A stretch of DNA of 64,000 nt from Nostoc sp. LEGE 06077. Lineage in GTDB: Bacteria > Cyanobacteriota > Cyanobacteriia > Cyanobacteriales > Nostocaceae. The translations under genes and the position numbers were made by a program. This document shows positions 46,010-55,680 of the stretch, piece after piece. The notes beneath the pieces are model-generated. The model was given only the letters and a program-made list of their open reading frames with translations. It was not told the DNA's origin and did not search any database. The stretch spans positions 124,001 to 188,000 of the forward strand of contig NZ_JADEWI010000005.1 of the NCBI RefSeq assembly GCF_015207705.1, given 5' to 3'. Positions within the stretch are counted from its first letter, which is position 1. Every line of letters starts with the position of its first letter.

Positions 46010-47059
46010 TCATACTCCGCCAGAAACTTCAGTTGTCCAAATAATTAATTCGCCTTGTTCACCACCTGCGGCGAGAAACTGACCTTGGGGATGCCAAGCT
46101 AAGGTGGTGAACCCCGCGCTAACGCCTGTGAGAATTTGTGATACTTGCGAAGCTTCTGTCCACAAACACAACAAACCATCAGCGCCGGCGGAGGCTAACA
46201 AAAAGCTTTGGGGTGCAAAGGCGATCGCATTAATCACATCCACATGATTAGTTAACACTCGCGCTTCCCAACCCAAGGATTCATCTTCTAATTTTTCCCA
46301 GACAACAATTCCGTCAACACTAGAAGAAGCCAGTATAGGCGCACCTAGTTCTGTAGTAGCTTCCGACCAAGCTAACTGGCGAATCTTCCCAGGAAAGCCA
46401 CGCATTACCCAAGGGTCAGGGTTGTTCCAATCCAACACAGTGACGCTGCGATCCATATTCCCCGAAGCCAAATATTTGCTATCAGGCGACCAGCCCATAG
46501 CTACACTTACAGTTGGCATACTCAGAAAGTATGGTTCCTCATTCCAGTCTTGACTATGCCAAATCTTAACTCCTTGATAACCACTAATAGCTAAATACTG
46601 GCCATCGCTACGCCAATCTATACCTAAAACCGAGGAGTTATCAAAATTCAAGGTGACGACGATCTCACCCAAATCTGCATCCCACACTTGCACATAACGC
46701 CCCAAACTAAAAGCTAGTAAGTTACTAGTATGATTCCAAGCCAACTTGTCAACCCAAGCAGGTGCATTTTCTAACGTGGCGATGAGTTCATTTTCTTGCC
46801 AAATTTTCACTTGTCCATCCTGTCCGCCAACAGCTAAAAATTTGCCATCAGCCGAAAAAGCCACACAGTCTACTGATTTACCACTACCATTTTGTAACTC
46901 TACTACATTGCCATCATTCCATAGCACTACCTCTCCAGCGGCCGAAGTAGCGGCGAGAATTGCACCTTGGAAAGACCAAGCTAATGCTGTGACATAATCT
47001 GACAGCATCCCGGAATCATATTTGGCAAATTCTGAGGATTTGTTAGTTGTAAAGTTCAT
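46010..47059 (-). CDS. WD40-repeat protein
   Basis: 349 residues made almost wholly of WD40 blades, with about seven repeats recognisable by GH-like starts and WD/WE/WT ends (VVLWNDG, VKIWQE, VQVWDADLG, VKIWHSQDW, VTVLDWNN, IVVWEKLED, LCLWTEA, LIIWTTE). Such propellers are protein-binding scaffolds. Second in a same-strand series after the cupin gene (51 bp). There is no enzymatic domain and no signal peptide, so it is cytoplasmic. Confidence 0.9.
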   Translation of the reverse strand: MNFTTNKSSEFAKYDSGMLSDYVTALAWSFQGAILAATSAAGEVVLWNDGNVVELQNGSGKSVDCVAFSADGKFLAVGGQDGQVKIWQENELIATLENAPAWVDKLAWNHTSNLLAFSLGRYVQVWDADLGEIVVTLNFDNSSVLGIDWRSDGQYLAISGYQGVKIWHSQDWNEEPYFLSMPTVSVAMGWSPDSKYLASGNMDRSVTVLDWNNPDPWVMRGFPGKIRQLAWSEATTELGAPILASSSVDGIVVWEKLEDESLGWEARVLTNHVDVINAIAFAPQSFLLASAGADGLLCLWTEASQVSQILTGVSAGFTTLAWHPQGQFLAAGGEQGELIIWTTEVSGGV

Positions 47060-47110
47060 ATCTGGGTACTGGGAAATTTGTGAAGGTTGATGATGTTGGT
47101 TATTGTTCTA

Positions 47111-47599
47111 TCAAGAAGCCGGAGTAGGCAAAATTTCTAAACCATACTTGGGTGCAGTAGCCAGCAACTTGTTGATATCTGCTTCAGTTACAGGCGGTGG
47201 TGTAGTATTTTGTTCTAAGATTGGCGTACCCACTTCTCTAAAAAATTTCTCCAGTCCGCCTGGGGTTAACCAGCACAAAAATTTGGCAGGTTTTGTATTA
47301 ATGTTGCGAAAACTATGTGGCTGTCCTTGAGGAAAATGTAAGAATGTTCCAGGTGTAGCCAAAATTATTTGTTCCCCAATTTGGAACTCTACTTCACCCT
47401 CTTGAATATAAAAAGATTCATTTTCGTTTGTATGCTTATGAGGTGGAACTGCACTATCAGGCTGCATGACAATCTCAATTAATGCGTAGGCTTGATTTGT
47501 ATCTTCACTAAATACCTTGAAGGTATATAAGTCTCCCAGTACCCAAGAGGCAGTACCTTCTCCTGGTTGCATGATGATGTTGGGTTGATTAATAGTCAT
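47111..47599 (-). CDS. single-domain cupin
   Basis: 162 residues. Cupin motif 1 reads PHKHTNENESFYIQEGE (metal-binding His, His, Glu), and motif 2 PQGQPHSFRN (third His). Possible roles range from small dioxygenase to ligand-binding protein; the exact one cannot be told. It heads the four-gene same-strand series that ends at the strong terminator 45181-45222. ATG start at 47599. Confidence 0.88.
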   Translation of the reverse strand: MTINQPNIIMQPGEGTASWVLGDLYTFKVFSEDTNQAYALIEIVMQPDSAVPPHKHTNENESFYIQEGEVEFQIGEQIILATPGTFLHFPQGQPHSFRNINTKPAKFLCWLTPGGLEKFFREVGTPILEQNTTPPPVTEADINKLLATAPKYGLEILPTPAS

Positions 47600-47768
47600 A
47601 ATGATTAATTCCTCATGCTAAAAAAGCTTAATTCTAGTCAATCTTAGATTTATAAAAATAGATTTTTGTTTATAACTCAGAAACTTAGGAAAAATTACGT
47701 TTGAGAATAAAATTTACGTCGGATTACAAGATTTATCGTAACTTATGCTAAGTAAAAGCAAACCGAAA

Positions 47769-47806
47769 AAATTGGGATAGTTCTTGTACAAGAACTATCC
47801 CAATTT
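47769..47806 (-). terminator. 38-bp perfect palindrome terminating ftsH
   Basis: AAATTGGGATAGTTCTTG at 47769-47786 and its exact complement adjoin without a loop. Read on the minus strand the palindrome runs into AATTTTTTCGG, giving an intrinsic terminator just after the ftsH stop. Confidence 0.75.
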
Positions 47807-47833
47807 CATATTTTAGATTGTTACCGCGATCGC

Positions 47834-49672
47834 TTAAGCAAAGGCGGCTGTTTTTACATCATTATTTGCCAAGATTTCTTGCAATTCTTCGGCATCTACT
47901 GTTTCTTTATCAACCAGCATTTGGGCTAACAGATCAAGGATGTGGCGGTTATTGATTAACACTTCTTTAGCGCGGGTGTAGGCTGTATCTACGAGTTTCC
48001 GCACTTCTTCGTCAATGGCAGCAGCAGTTTCTTCGGAAAAGTCACGCTCTGACATGATATCTCTTCCCAAGAACATATTACCTTGCTGACGACCGAGGGC
48101 AACAGGCCCTAAGCGATCGCTCATCCCAAAGCGGGTGATCATCTGACGGGCTACGCGTGCTACTTGCTGTAGGTCGTTAGAAGCACCTGTGGTAACTTCT
48201 TCTTCACCAAAGATGATTTCTTCAGCCAGACGACCACCTAATGCCACAGCCATCTGATTTTCCAGATAAGCGCGGCTGTACAAACCAGTGTCCATCCGGT
48301 CTTCGCTGGGGGTGAACCAAGTTAAACCACCGGCACGACCGCGAGGAATGATACTAATCTTCTGTACTGGGTCATAGTCGGGCATCAATGCACCAACTAA
48401 GGCGTGACCAGCTTCGTGATAAGCTACCAAGGTTTTGCGTTTTTCGCTCATTACCCGGTCTTTCTTCTCTGGGCCAGCTAACACGCGATCGATGGCATCA
48501 TTGATTTCATCCATCGAAATTTCGGTTAAGTTGCGGCGGGCTGCCAAAATTGCTGCTTCATTCAACAGGTTAGATAAATCTGCACCTGTGAAACCAGGGG
48601 TACGACGGGCAATTTTATCCAAGTCCACATCTTTGGCTAAGGTTTTGCCACGGGCGTGAACTTTCAGGATTTCGCTGCGTCCGGCGTAGTCGGGACGGTC
48701 AACAACAACTTGACGGTCGAAGCGACCAGGACGTAATAAAGCTGCGTCTAATACGTCGGGACGGTTGGTAGCAGCAATAATAATAATCCCGGTATTGCCT
48801 TCAAAACCATCCATTTCGGTGAGTAACTGGTTAAGGGTTTGTTCCCGTTCATCGTTACCACCACCTAAACCTGCACCCCGTTGACGACCAACTGCGTCAA
48901 TTTCATCGATGAAGACGATACAGGGAGCGTTAGATTTAGCTTGCTCAAATAAATCACGGACGCGGGAAGCACCCACACCCACGAACATTTCTACAAATTC
49001 GGAACCGGAGATAGAGAAGAAAGGTACACCAGCTTCCCCAGCCACAGCACGAGCCAGCAAGGTTTTACCTGTACCTGGAGGCCCTACTAATAATACTCCT
49101 TTAGGAATTTTGGCACCGACTGCCGTAAAGCGATCGGCGTTTTTAAGAAAGTCTACAACTTCGTTTAACTCCAGCTTGGCTTGGTCAATCCCAGCAACAT
49201 CACCAAATGTTACTTGGGTTTGAGGTTCCATTTGTACTCTGGCTTTGGATTTACCAAAGTTCATTGCTTGGCTACCAGGCCCGCTTTGGGCGCGACGGAG
49301 TAAGAAAAATAAACCAACTAACAGCAGTACAGGGAAAAATAAACTGCTCAGTGCCTTAAACCAAAAGCCTTCGTCGGTTTGGGGCAATACAGAAATATCA
49401 ACACCTTTGGAGGTAAGAGTATTAATCAGGTCGGGGTCGTTGACTAAGGTAACTTTAATCTGGGTGCCGTCCTGAGACTTAACAATTGCTGTCGAACGAT
49501 CTGCACTCAGCCTAACTTGTGTAACTTTACCTTTTTCAACTTCTTGAATAAATTGACTGTAGCGCCATGTTTGTGTGTTTTGTGGTTGTTTGTCAAAGAA
49601 TGCTGTTCCCAGCGCAATGACAACAATAAACAGTAGTGCGTACAGCCCCGCATTTCTCCATCTTTTATTCAC
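47834..49672 (-). CDS. ftsH: FtsH membrane AAA+ metalloprotease (FtsH3 type)
   Basis: 612 residues. Two membrane segments (about 9-27 and 106-126) flank the lumenal/periplasmic domain. The AAA module has GPPGTGKT (about 197-204), the Walker [12 protein letters not shown] and the SRH region [17 protein letters not shown]. The zinc protease has HEAGH (about 417-421). The start [15 protein letters not shown] is like the Synechocystis Slr1604 (FtsH3) group, which works with other FtsH copies in membrane protein quality control. GTG start at 49672 with AGGAG upstream. Confidence 0.96.
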   Translation of the reverse strand: MNKRWRNAGLYALLFIVVIALGTAFFDKQPQNTQTWRYSQFIQEVEKGKVTQVRLSADRSTAIVKSQDGTQIKVTLVNDPDLINTLTSKGVDISVLPQTDEGFWFKALSSLFFPVLLLVGLFFLLRRAQSGPGSQAMNFGKSKARVQMEPQTQVTFGDVAGIDQAKLELNEVVDFLKNADRFTAVGAKIPKGVLLVGPPGTGKTLLARAVAGEAGVPFFSISGSEFVEMFVGVGASRVRDLFEQAKSNAPCIVFIDEIDAVGRQRGAGLGGGNDEREQTLNQLLTEMDGFEGNTGIIIIAATNRPDVLDAALLRPGRFDRQVVVDRPDYAGRSEILKVHARGKTLAKDVDLDKIARRTPGFTGADLSNLLNEAAILAARRNLTEISMDEINDAIDRVLAGPEKKDRVMSEKRKTLVAYHEAGHALVGALMPDYDPVQKISIIPRGRAGGLTWFTPSEDRMDTGLYSRAYLENQMAVALGGRLAEEIIFGEEEVTTGASNDLQQVARVARQMITRFGMSDRLGPVALGRQQGNMFLGRDIMSERDFSEETAAAIDEEVRKLVDTAYTRAKEVLINNRHILDLLAQMLVDKETVDAEELQEILANNDVKTAAFA

Positions 49673-49749
49673 TAAGGTCTATCTCCTGTATATTCTGTGC
49701 TTTCGCGGAGTGTCTCTGTATGAGAGGCATTATTAAGAATTATGTTAAC

Positions 49750-50589
49750 TTATTTTAAGGTATACCAAAATGGTACGGTTGTCATGCTAAAAAGCCTCCT
49801 GATTTGCTGAAAATTCTGATGGTGGGGATTATATTGTAGCGACCCTGAAGCTTGCTCAACGGTATGAATGGGGATAATTTCTACCACACTATTAGTGTAG
49901 GCGATCGCTTCAAATTCGGTGACTAACTCAGGTGTCCAAGGTTCCTCTCGCACCCGCAAATGTTGATTTTCCAGCCATTGGATAATTTGCGATCGCCTAA
50001 TTCCGGGTAAAATCCCTACATATTCGGGCGGTGTCCACCAATCACCATCTCGCCATCCCCAAAGATTACCAGTACTCGTTTCTAGCCAATTCCCCACCCC
50101 ATCAACTAAGATCGCTTCCTCGGCTGCTAAAACTTGCACACTATTTTTTGCTAACCAAGCACTTAAATAATTTCCTGTTTTATGAGAAGGCAAGTTGCGG
50201 GAAAATTCTGGTTGTGCAACGGCACATTTCACACCATTTTGTTGTTTTTTGCTTAAATCGACTGGTAAATTTCTGCCAATTATCCACTCTCTACCATCAG
50301 GAAACAAAGTAATTCTGAGAACAGGGAAATGTTGCAGCAGGATTTGTGCGCCTTGATATATGCGCTGCCAATTTGGTTGTTGCCAAGCAAAAACTTGTAA
50401 ACTCAACTTCAGGCGATCGCAGTGCGCTTGCCAGTTAGTTAAACTACTATCCAGGGAATTCTCATAAACCCGCAGTGTAGTAAACACCGTCGCACCATAA
50501 AGCAACCCCGGCTCATTAATATCTAATTCCAGGGTTTGAGACTCGATTAATTTGCCGTTATACCAATAAATAACTTCACCACCTTTCAA
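49750..50589 (-). CDS. pabC: class IV aminotransferase/aminodeoxychorismate lyase
   Basis: About 273-279 residues of PLP fold type IV: YWYNGKLIES, LLYGATVFTTLRVYEN, the PLP lysine in SHKTGNYLSAWLA, and LVDGVGNWLETSTGNLW with PGI(R) near the end. It probably makes p-aminobenzoate from aminodeoxychorismate for folate; a branched-chain or D-amino acid activity is the alternative. The longest frame starts with TTG 50589. A strong AAAGGTGGTG ribosome-binding site instead points at ATT 50571, which would begin the conserved YWYNG almost at once. Confidence 0.8.
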   Translation of the reverse strand: MKGGEVIYWYNGKLIESQTLELDINEPGLLYGATVFTTLRVYENSLDSSLTNWQAHCDRLKLSLQVFAWQQPNWQRIYQGAQILLQHFPVLRITLFPDGREWIIGRNLPVDLSKKQQNGVKCAVAQPEFSRNLPSHKTGNYLSAWLAKNSVQVLAAEEAILVDGVGNWLETSTGNLWGWRDGDWWTPPEYVGILPGIRRSQIIQWLENQHLRVREEPWTPELVTEFEAIAYTNSVVEIIPIHTVEQASGSLQYNPHHQNFQQIRRLFSMTTVPFWYTLK

Positions 50590-50636
50590 TAAAGACTTCG
50601 CGTACCCTTTGGGTTTACCTCAGCGCCACTCTGCGT

Positions 50637-51794
<1,158 letters not shown>

Positions 51795-51849
51795 CTAAAT
51801 CATTGCCAATAGTTATTAGTCATTTCTCCTTGGCTATTGACAATTTTAT

Positions 51850-52302
51850 TTAAAACGAATCAGAGCAGTCATCATCAATTTCTGCATCCCATTTGGCTGA
51901 GAGAACTTGTTCCATCATCGCTTCAATTGCACTGACGTTGAAGGTTTTCTCTCGACGCTCTTGGATAGGGGTTGTGAGGGGAATTAGCCGTAAACACATT
52001 CCTTCTTGCATCAAATCAAAACAGGTTGCTTGTGGCGATGACTGTTTTAACTCTATGTAATCAAAACTATAAACGTTTAAATAAAGCGCACTGTTAGCTA
52101 CTAAAGTAGAGCGTTGCGGGTTTGCGAATACTTCTATGACATCTCCTTCACCCTCACTCACTACCTTGTCTCCGTGGGTGTACATATAGTGGACTCGACC
52201 TAAATCCGAAAGTAATCGCCGCATGTCGAGCTTATTCACAATCACGCCCGTGTCAACAATGCACGGAGCCGGTATCCTGGTGTCGGGTAGATGATGACTC
52301 AT
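51850..52302 (-). CDS. conserved hypothetical protein, cyanobacterial type
   Basis: About 150 residues. MSHHLPDTRIPAPCIVDTGVIVNKLDMRRLLSDLG, then VHYMYTHGDKVVSEGEGDVIEVF, then an acidic C-terminus (DAEIDDDCSDSF). It lacks hydrophobic segments. I do not recognise a named domain, although the even composition and good codon use argue for a real gene. The frame extends to TTG 52314, but ATG 52302 looks the natural start. It is followed by tgt after 76 bp. Confidence 0.65.
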   Translation of the reverse strand: MSHHLPDTRIPAPCIVDTGVIVNKLDMRRLLSDLGRVHYMYTHGDKVVSEGEGDVIEVFANPQRSTLVANSALYLNVYSFDYIELKQSSPQATCFDLMQEGMCLRLIPLTTPIQERREKTFNVSAIEAMMEQVLSAKWDAEIDDDCSDSF

Positions 52303-52314
52303 AGGAAATTTCAA

Positions 52315-52664
52315 GAGTGAGAAAAGGTGAGAACGCAGCTAAAAACTTAAATGAATAGCTTAAGTAGTTCCCTACATTTAAAAAAATATCAATTTTGTGG
52401 TGCGATCGCTTCAATACTCTCGATCTAATTTACTAGCTAATGAATACACAAAATGTTGTGCTATTCTTACCTTGTTAAATTTGTTTTTTTATGCTATTAT
52501 TGCAAGCTAAAAACTTAGCTTGACGAGTCCAGCATAGCAAAATTTTTCCGCAGAGTCTGTAAACTAATAACTATCTTATCCAAAGCTTTAAATTTTCTTA
52601 CTAGTGGTTGTACCACAGTAATCAATATTATCCCGGAAATAGCTGCTCAATAAATGTAACTAAA
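52315..52664. other. divergent region before cobS
   Basis: AT-rich with one HIP1 site near 52403. I searched by eye for a cobalamin riboswitch (B12 box with GCCACTG) in front of cobS and saw none. No other structure was found. Confidence 0.45.
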
Positions 52665-53438
52665 ATGACTAATTTTTCTCAGTGGTGGAAATCACCTCTG
52701 AATACTCTGATAGCTAGTGTAATATTTTACAGCGTTGTGCCTTTGCCTTATATTAATGGCTTAGATTTTCGGAAAGTATCTCTATTTGCTCCAATAGTTG
52801 GGTTAGTCATTGGGGGAATTTTAGGGCTGTGTGACACTGGGATGATTTATCTAGGTGTACCAGTATTAACTCGCAGTACTTTAATTGTGTGTGCTTGGAT
52901 TGCTTTGACTGGCGGATTACACTTAGATGGTGCAATGGATACAGCTGATGGTTTAGCAGTCGGGAATCCAGAAAAACGACTAGAAGTAATGGCAGATAGT
53001 GCTACAGGGGCATTTGGGGCAATGGTAGCGATCGCCATAGTATTATTAAAAACAGCAGCCTTAACAGAAATTGAAGCTCATCGTTGGTTAATATTAATCG
53101 CTGCTTGCGGTTGGGGACGCTGGGGACAACAATTAGCAATATGGCGATATCCTTACCTGAAACCAACTGGTAAAGGTGCATTTCACAAAGAAGCTATTCG
53201 TTCCTACAAAGATGTAATTCCCGGACTACTTTTGCTGTTGAGTTTGAGTGGTTTACTGTGGCTACTAAATAGCCACAGCTTATTTATCGCACTAACAATG
53301 ATACTTTCTGGCAGTGCGATCGCTTGGCTCACAGGCTTATGGTTTAATCACAAATTAGGGGGACACACAGGTGATACCTACGGCGCAGTCGTCGAGTGGA
53401 CAGAAGCCTTCTTTCTCTGTGTGTTAACTGTCTTTTAG
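52665..53438 (+). CDS. cobS: adenosylcobinamide-GDP ribazoletransferase CobS
   Basis: About 257 residues, multi-pass membrane enzyme of the CobS family. It has [17 protein letters not shown] (catalytic acidic cluster), [10 protein letters not shown] and the C-terminal [16 protein letters not shown]. It joins adenosylcobinamide-GDP with alpha-ribazole to make the final cobalamin or pseudocobalamin. The frame is open from 52608 (TTG), but ATG 52665 ([11 protein letters not shown]) fits the family N-terminus. Single gene. Confidence 0.95.
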   Translation: MTNFSQWWKSPLNTLIASVIFYSVVPLPYINGLDFRKVSLFAPIVGLVIGGILGLCDTGMIYLGVPVLTRSTLIVCAWIALTGGLHLDGAMDTADGLAVGNPEKRLEVMADSATGAFGAMVAIAIVLLKTAALTEIEAHRWLILIAACGWGRWGQQLAIWRYPYLKPTGKGAFHKEAIRSYKDVIPGLLLLLSLSGLLWLLNSHSLFIALTMILSGSAIAWLTGLWFNHKLGGHTGDTYGAVVEWTEAFFLCVLTVF

Positions 53439-53524
53439 TTACAGAAAGAGGCTAGAGACTAATATCATTAACCTCTCATAGATGAAGGCTGCTGTAAAAA
53501 GAGACAGTATAATCACTCAGCACT

Positions 53525-53980
53525 TTACTTGATTGGTTGCAGTTTTGTCACCTTGAGTTTAAAGTTACCCACTCCAGTTTCCCCAAAAGACCGAACCCGA
53601 ATAATATATACTCCTGTTTCGTTGATGCGAGTAAATAGGAGAGAGTTACTAGTCCCGTCGGGGCCATCATCGTTTTCGGCTACCGTTGAGCCATCTGGTG
53701 CTAACAGGGTAATGATGCAGTCAAAGTTTTCCGACGATAAATCAACTGCCAGATTATCACCTTTATTCAATTTAACTGTGTAGTCACGGGCAAACCCACC
53801 CTGCCCTGTGGGTATATCTTTTTCGGAGAGTGTATCAGATAGTTCAGTGAGATTAGTTAAAGGAATTGGACTGTACAACTTACTTTGAGCTAATGCTGCT
53901 GTTGTACTGATACCAATTGCCAAAAAAGTAGTAGGAACAATGATTAATTTTCTTAAACCTGCTGCAAAAGCTTTACTCAT
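53525..53980 (-). CDS. secreted PPC-domain protein
   Basis: About 151 residues. A signal peptide (MSKAFAAGLRKLIIVPTTFL... ending AALAQS) is followed by a single pre-peptidase C-terminal (PPC) beta-sandwich: YTVKLNKGDNLAVDLSS, DCIITLLAPDGSTVAENDD and GVYIIRVRSF. Usually PPC is attached to a protease; here it stands alone. The longer frame, back to 54082, overlaps comF. ATG 53980 removes the overlap and gives a proper signal peptide. Confidence 0.85.
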   Translation of the reverse strand: MSKAFAAGLRKLIIVPTTFLAIGISTTAALAQSKLYSPIPLTNLTELSDTLSEKDIPTGQGGFARDYTVKLNKGDNLAVDLSSENFDCIITLLAPDGSTVAENDDGPDGTSNSLLFTRINETGVYIIRVRSFGETGVGNFKLKVTKLQPIK

Positions 53981-54044
53981 AATCTCCGGCAGTGTTGCCA
54001 CACAAGGTATTCGCTTAATTATAGATTTATCAGAGATGACTCGC

Positions 54045-54734
54045 CTAAGAACTAGTATGTTGGTCTTTGATGGCAATGGCAACTGCTGCTAACCCCAAAA
54101 CTTTAATTCCCGACTGATGAAGTGTTTGTACGGCAGATTTGGTAGTCGCACCTGTAGTGTAAATATCATCTACTAACAATACTGAAGTACTGGGAGAGCG
54201 ATCGCGAAATTCTTTACCAATTGTAAAAGCTTCAGCTAAGTTTTTTTCGCGCTCAGACATCGATAACCCAAATTGCGCTTGAGTTTCCCGCACTCGTTCT
54301 AAAGCATTTAGTTTTAATTTTAACTTAGTTGTCTGACAGAAGCTTTCGGCGATTAACGCTGCTTGATTGTAACCACGTTGCTTTTGCTTTTGCGGGTGCA
54401 TAGGTATAGGGACGACGAGAAGTTGAGTATGGCGCTGAGGTGAGTGTAATAACCATGCTTCGCCTAACCATGTACCTAACATCCGAGCAATATTTGGCTG
54501 GTTTTCATATTTCATCACCGCGATCGCTCGTTTCAAACTACCACCATATACACCCCAACCAAATACTGGTATTCCACCTTGCCATGATGCACAAGGATTT
54601 TTCTGACCGCAGTTTTGTAATTGTCTGGCACAGTATTCACACAAAGTATCAGATGTACTTCGCTGACACAATGGGCAATGAGATTGTAAAAATAGGTTGA
54701 GTAAACTTTGAAAATGATCAGTCCAACTGGGCAT
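54045..54734 (-). CDS. comF: ComF family phosphoribosyltransferase-like protein
   Basis: 229 residues. An N-terminal zinc finger with CPLC...CEYC (about 20-36) precedes the PRTase-like domain with VVPIPMHPQKQKQRGYNQA and the PRPP-binding VLLVDDIYTTGATT. Members are needed for DNA uptake in naturally competent bacteria, including cyanobacteria. The GNAT gene lies 6 bp upstream, so they are cotranscribed. Confidence 0.93.
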   Translation of the reverse strand: MPSWTDHFQSLLNLFLQSHCPLCQRSTSDTLCEYCARQLQNCGQKNPCASWQGGIPVFGWGVYGGSLKRAIAVMKYENQPNIARMLGTWLGEAWLLHSPQRHTQLLVVPIPMHPQKQKQRGYNQAALIAESFCQTTKLKLKLNALERVRETQAQFGLSMSEREKNLAEAFTIGKEFRDRSPSTSVLLVDDIYTTGATTKSAVQTLHQSGIKVLGLAAVAIAIKDQHTSS

Positions 54735-54740
54735 GGAGAA

Positions 54741-55223
54741 TTAATCTAGATATTTAACATAGACGCGATCGCACCTTGCTGTTTCTACACCTGTTTCTGA
54801 TTGATAACCACTGCTTTCGTATAACTTGACGGCTTCTACCAAGATGCTGGCGGTTTCAATCCAAATTTGCTGAAAACCACGGGTAGCGATCTCTGCTTCT
54901 AGCTGTTGTAACAAATATTTGCCCAATCCTATACCTCTGACACTTGGTAAAAGATACATTTTGCGGATTTCCACAGCTTTTTCCCCACGAGTGATGGGGT
55001 AATAAGCCCCAGTACCTACTATTTGGCTTTGGTGTTCAATTACCCAAAACTCACCACCTGTTGCTAAGTAACATTCCTCTACTTGCAACACATCTCGATC
55101 AGCACCGTTGGGTTCCCAACCCAAACCATATTCTGATAATACATAACTGATGACAGAGGCCGCTCTGGTGCGATCGCCCTTCTCCCAGTTACGAATTAAG
55201 AAATCTCGATAATATTCTCTCAT
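54741..55223 (-). CDS. GNAT-family N-acetyltransferase
   Basis: 160 residues with a full GNAT core: GTGAYYPI (strand 3), AVEIRKMYLLPSVRGIGLGKYLLQQL (acetyl-CoA loop RGIGLGK) and YESSGY near the end. The substrate is unknown. It precedes comF by 6 bp on the same strand. Confidence 0.9.
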   Translation of the reverse strand: MREYYRDFLIRNWEKGDRTRAASVISYVLSEYGLGWEPNGADRDVLQVEECYLATGGEFWVIEHQSQIVGTGAYYPITRGEKAVEIRKMYLLPSVRGIGLGKYLLQQLEAEIATRGFQQIWIETASILVEAVKLYESSGYQSETGVETARCDRVYVKYLD

Positions 55224-55446
55224 TCCGATGTGTGGGTTAGGTTTAAACAGAAAAATTTTCTGGATATATATCCCAATTTACCCACTAGATAGCTATTCGT
55301 GCAGAAACAATATCACGGAGTACTTTTAATGTACGTAATGCCGTGTGCAACTTTCTACCTTTATTTACTTCTGTTATCCCCTCAAAGTCTTACTTACGGT
55401 GTTACAGACAAGTAATATGATCCCCCTAAATCCCCCTTTTCAACCA

Positions 55447-55577
55447 TATCCCGCCTAGAACTAAAGTTCCAGGTTCATAGCCAAAGTCCACGCTTTATGG
55501 ACTGGAATATATTTCTCGTTCAGTCATCTTGAGATGACTTGCACTATGAAACTCGGAATGAATTCCGAGGCGGGATA
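55447..55577. repeat. 131-bp multi-hairpin element bounded by 10-bp inverted repeats
   Basis: TATCCCGCCT (55447-55456) and AGGCGGGATA (55568-55577) close the unit. Inside are four short hairpins: 55458-55469 (GAACT/AGTTC), 55485-55503 (AGTCCA/TGGACT), 55522-55539 (AGTCATCT/AGATGACT) and 55552-55569 (CTCGGAAT/ATTCCGAG). The last overlaps the closing stem. This layout resembles the ends of IS200/IS605-type elements or a MITE, but no tnpA/tnpB remnant is read. It fills most of the gap 55224-55680, which also has a GATCCCCCTAAATCCCCC tract near 55421-55438. Confidence 0.6.
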
Positions 55578-55680
55578 GATGCACTACACGAATATTGGTG
55601 TGTACACCATAGCCCCGCAACGGCGAGAGGTTTCCAAAAATAAGTCGCACATCGCGTTATCGTTTTGTATTCTGCCCAGA

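Noticed and set aside
52315-52664. Cobalamin riboswitch upstream of cobS
   Set aside because: No B12 box (GCCACTG-type) or long conserved structure could be found.
53980-54082. Overlap of the PPC-domain gene with comF
   Set aside because: It arises from choosing an upstream start; ATG 53980 begins a normal signal peptide and removes the overlap.
55224-55680. Intact IS200/IS605 element
   Set aside because: The hairpin-rich 131-bp unit has no transposase or TnpB frame nearby; only an element-like or remnant call is justified.
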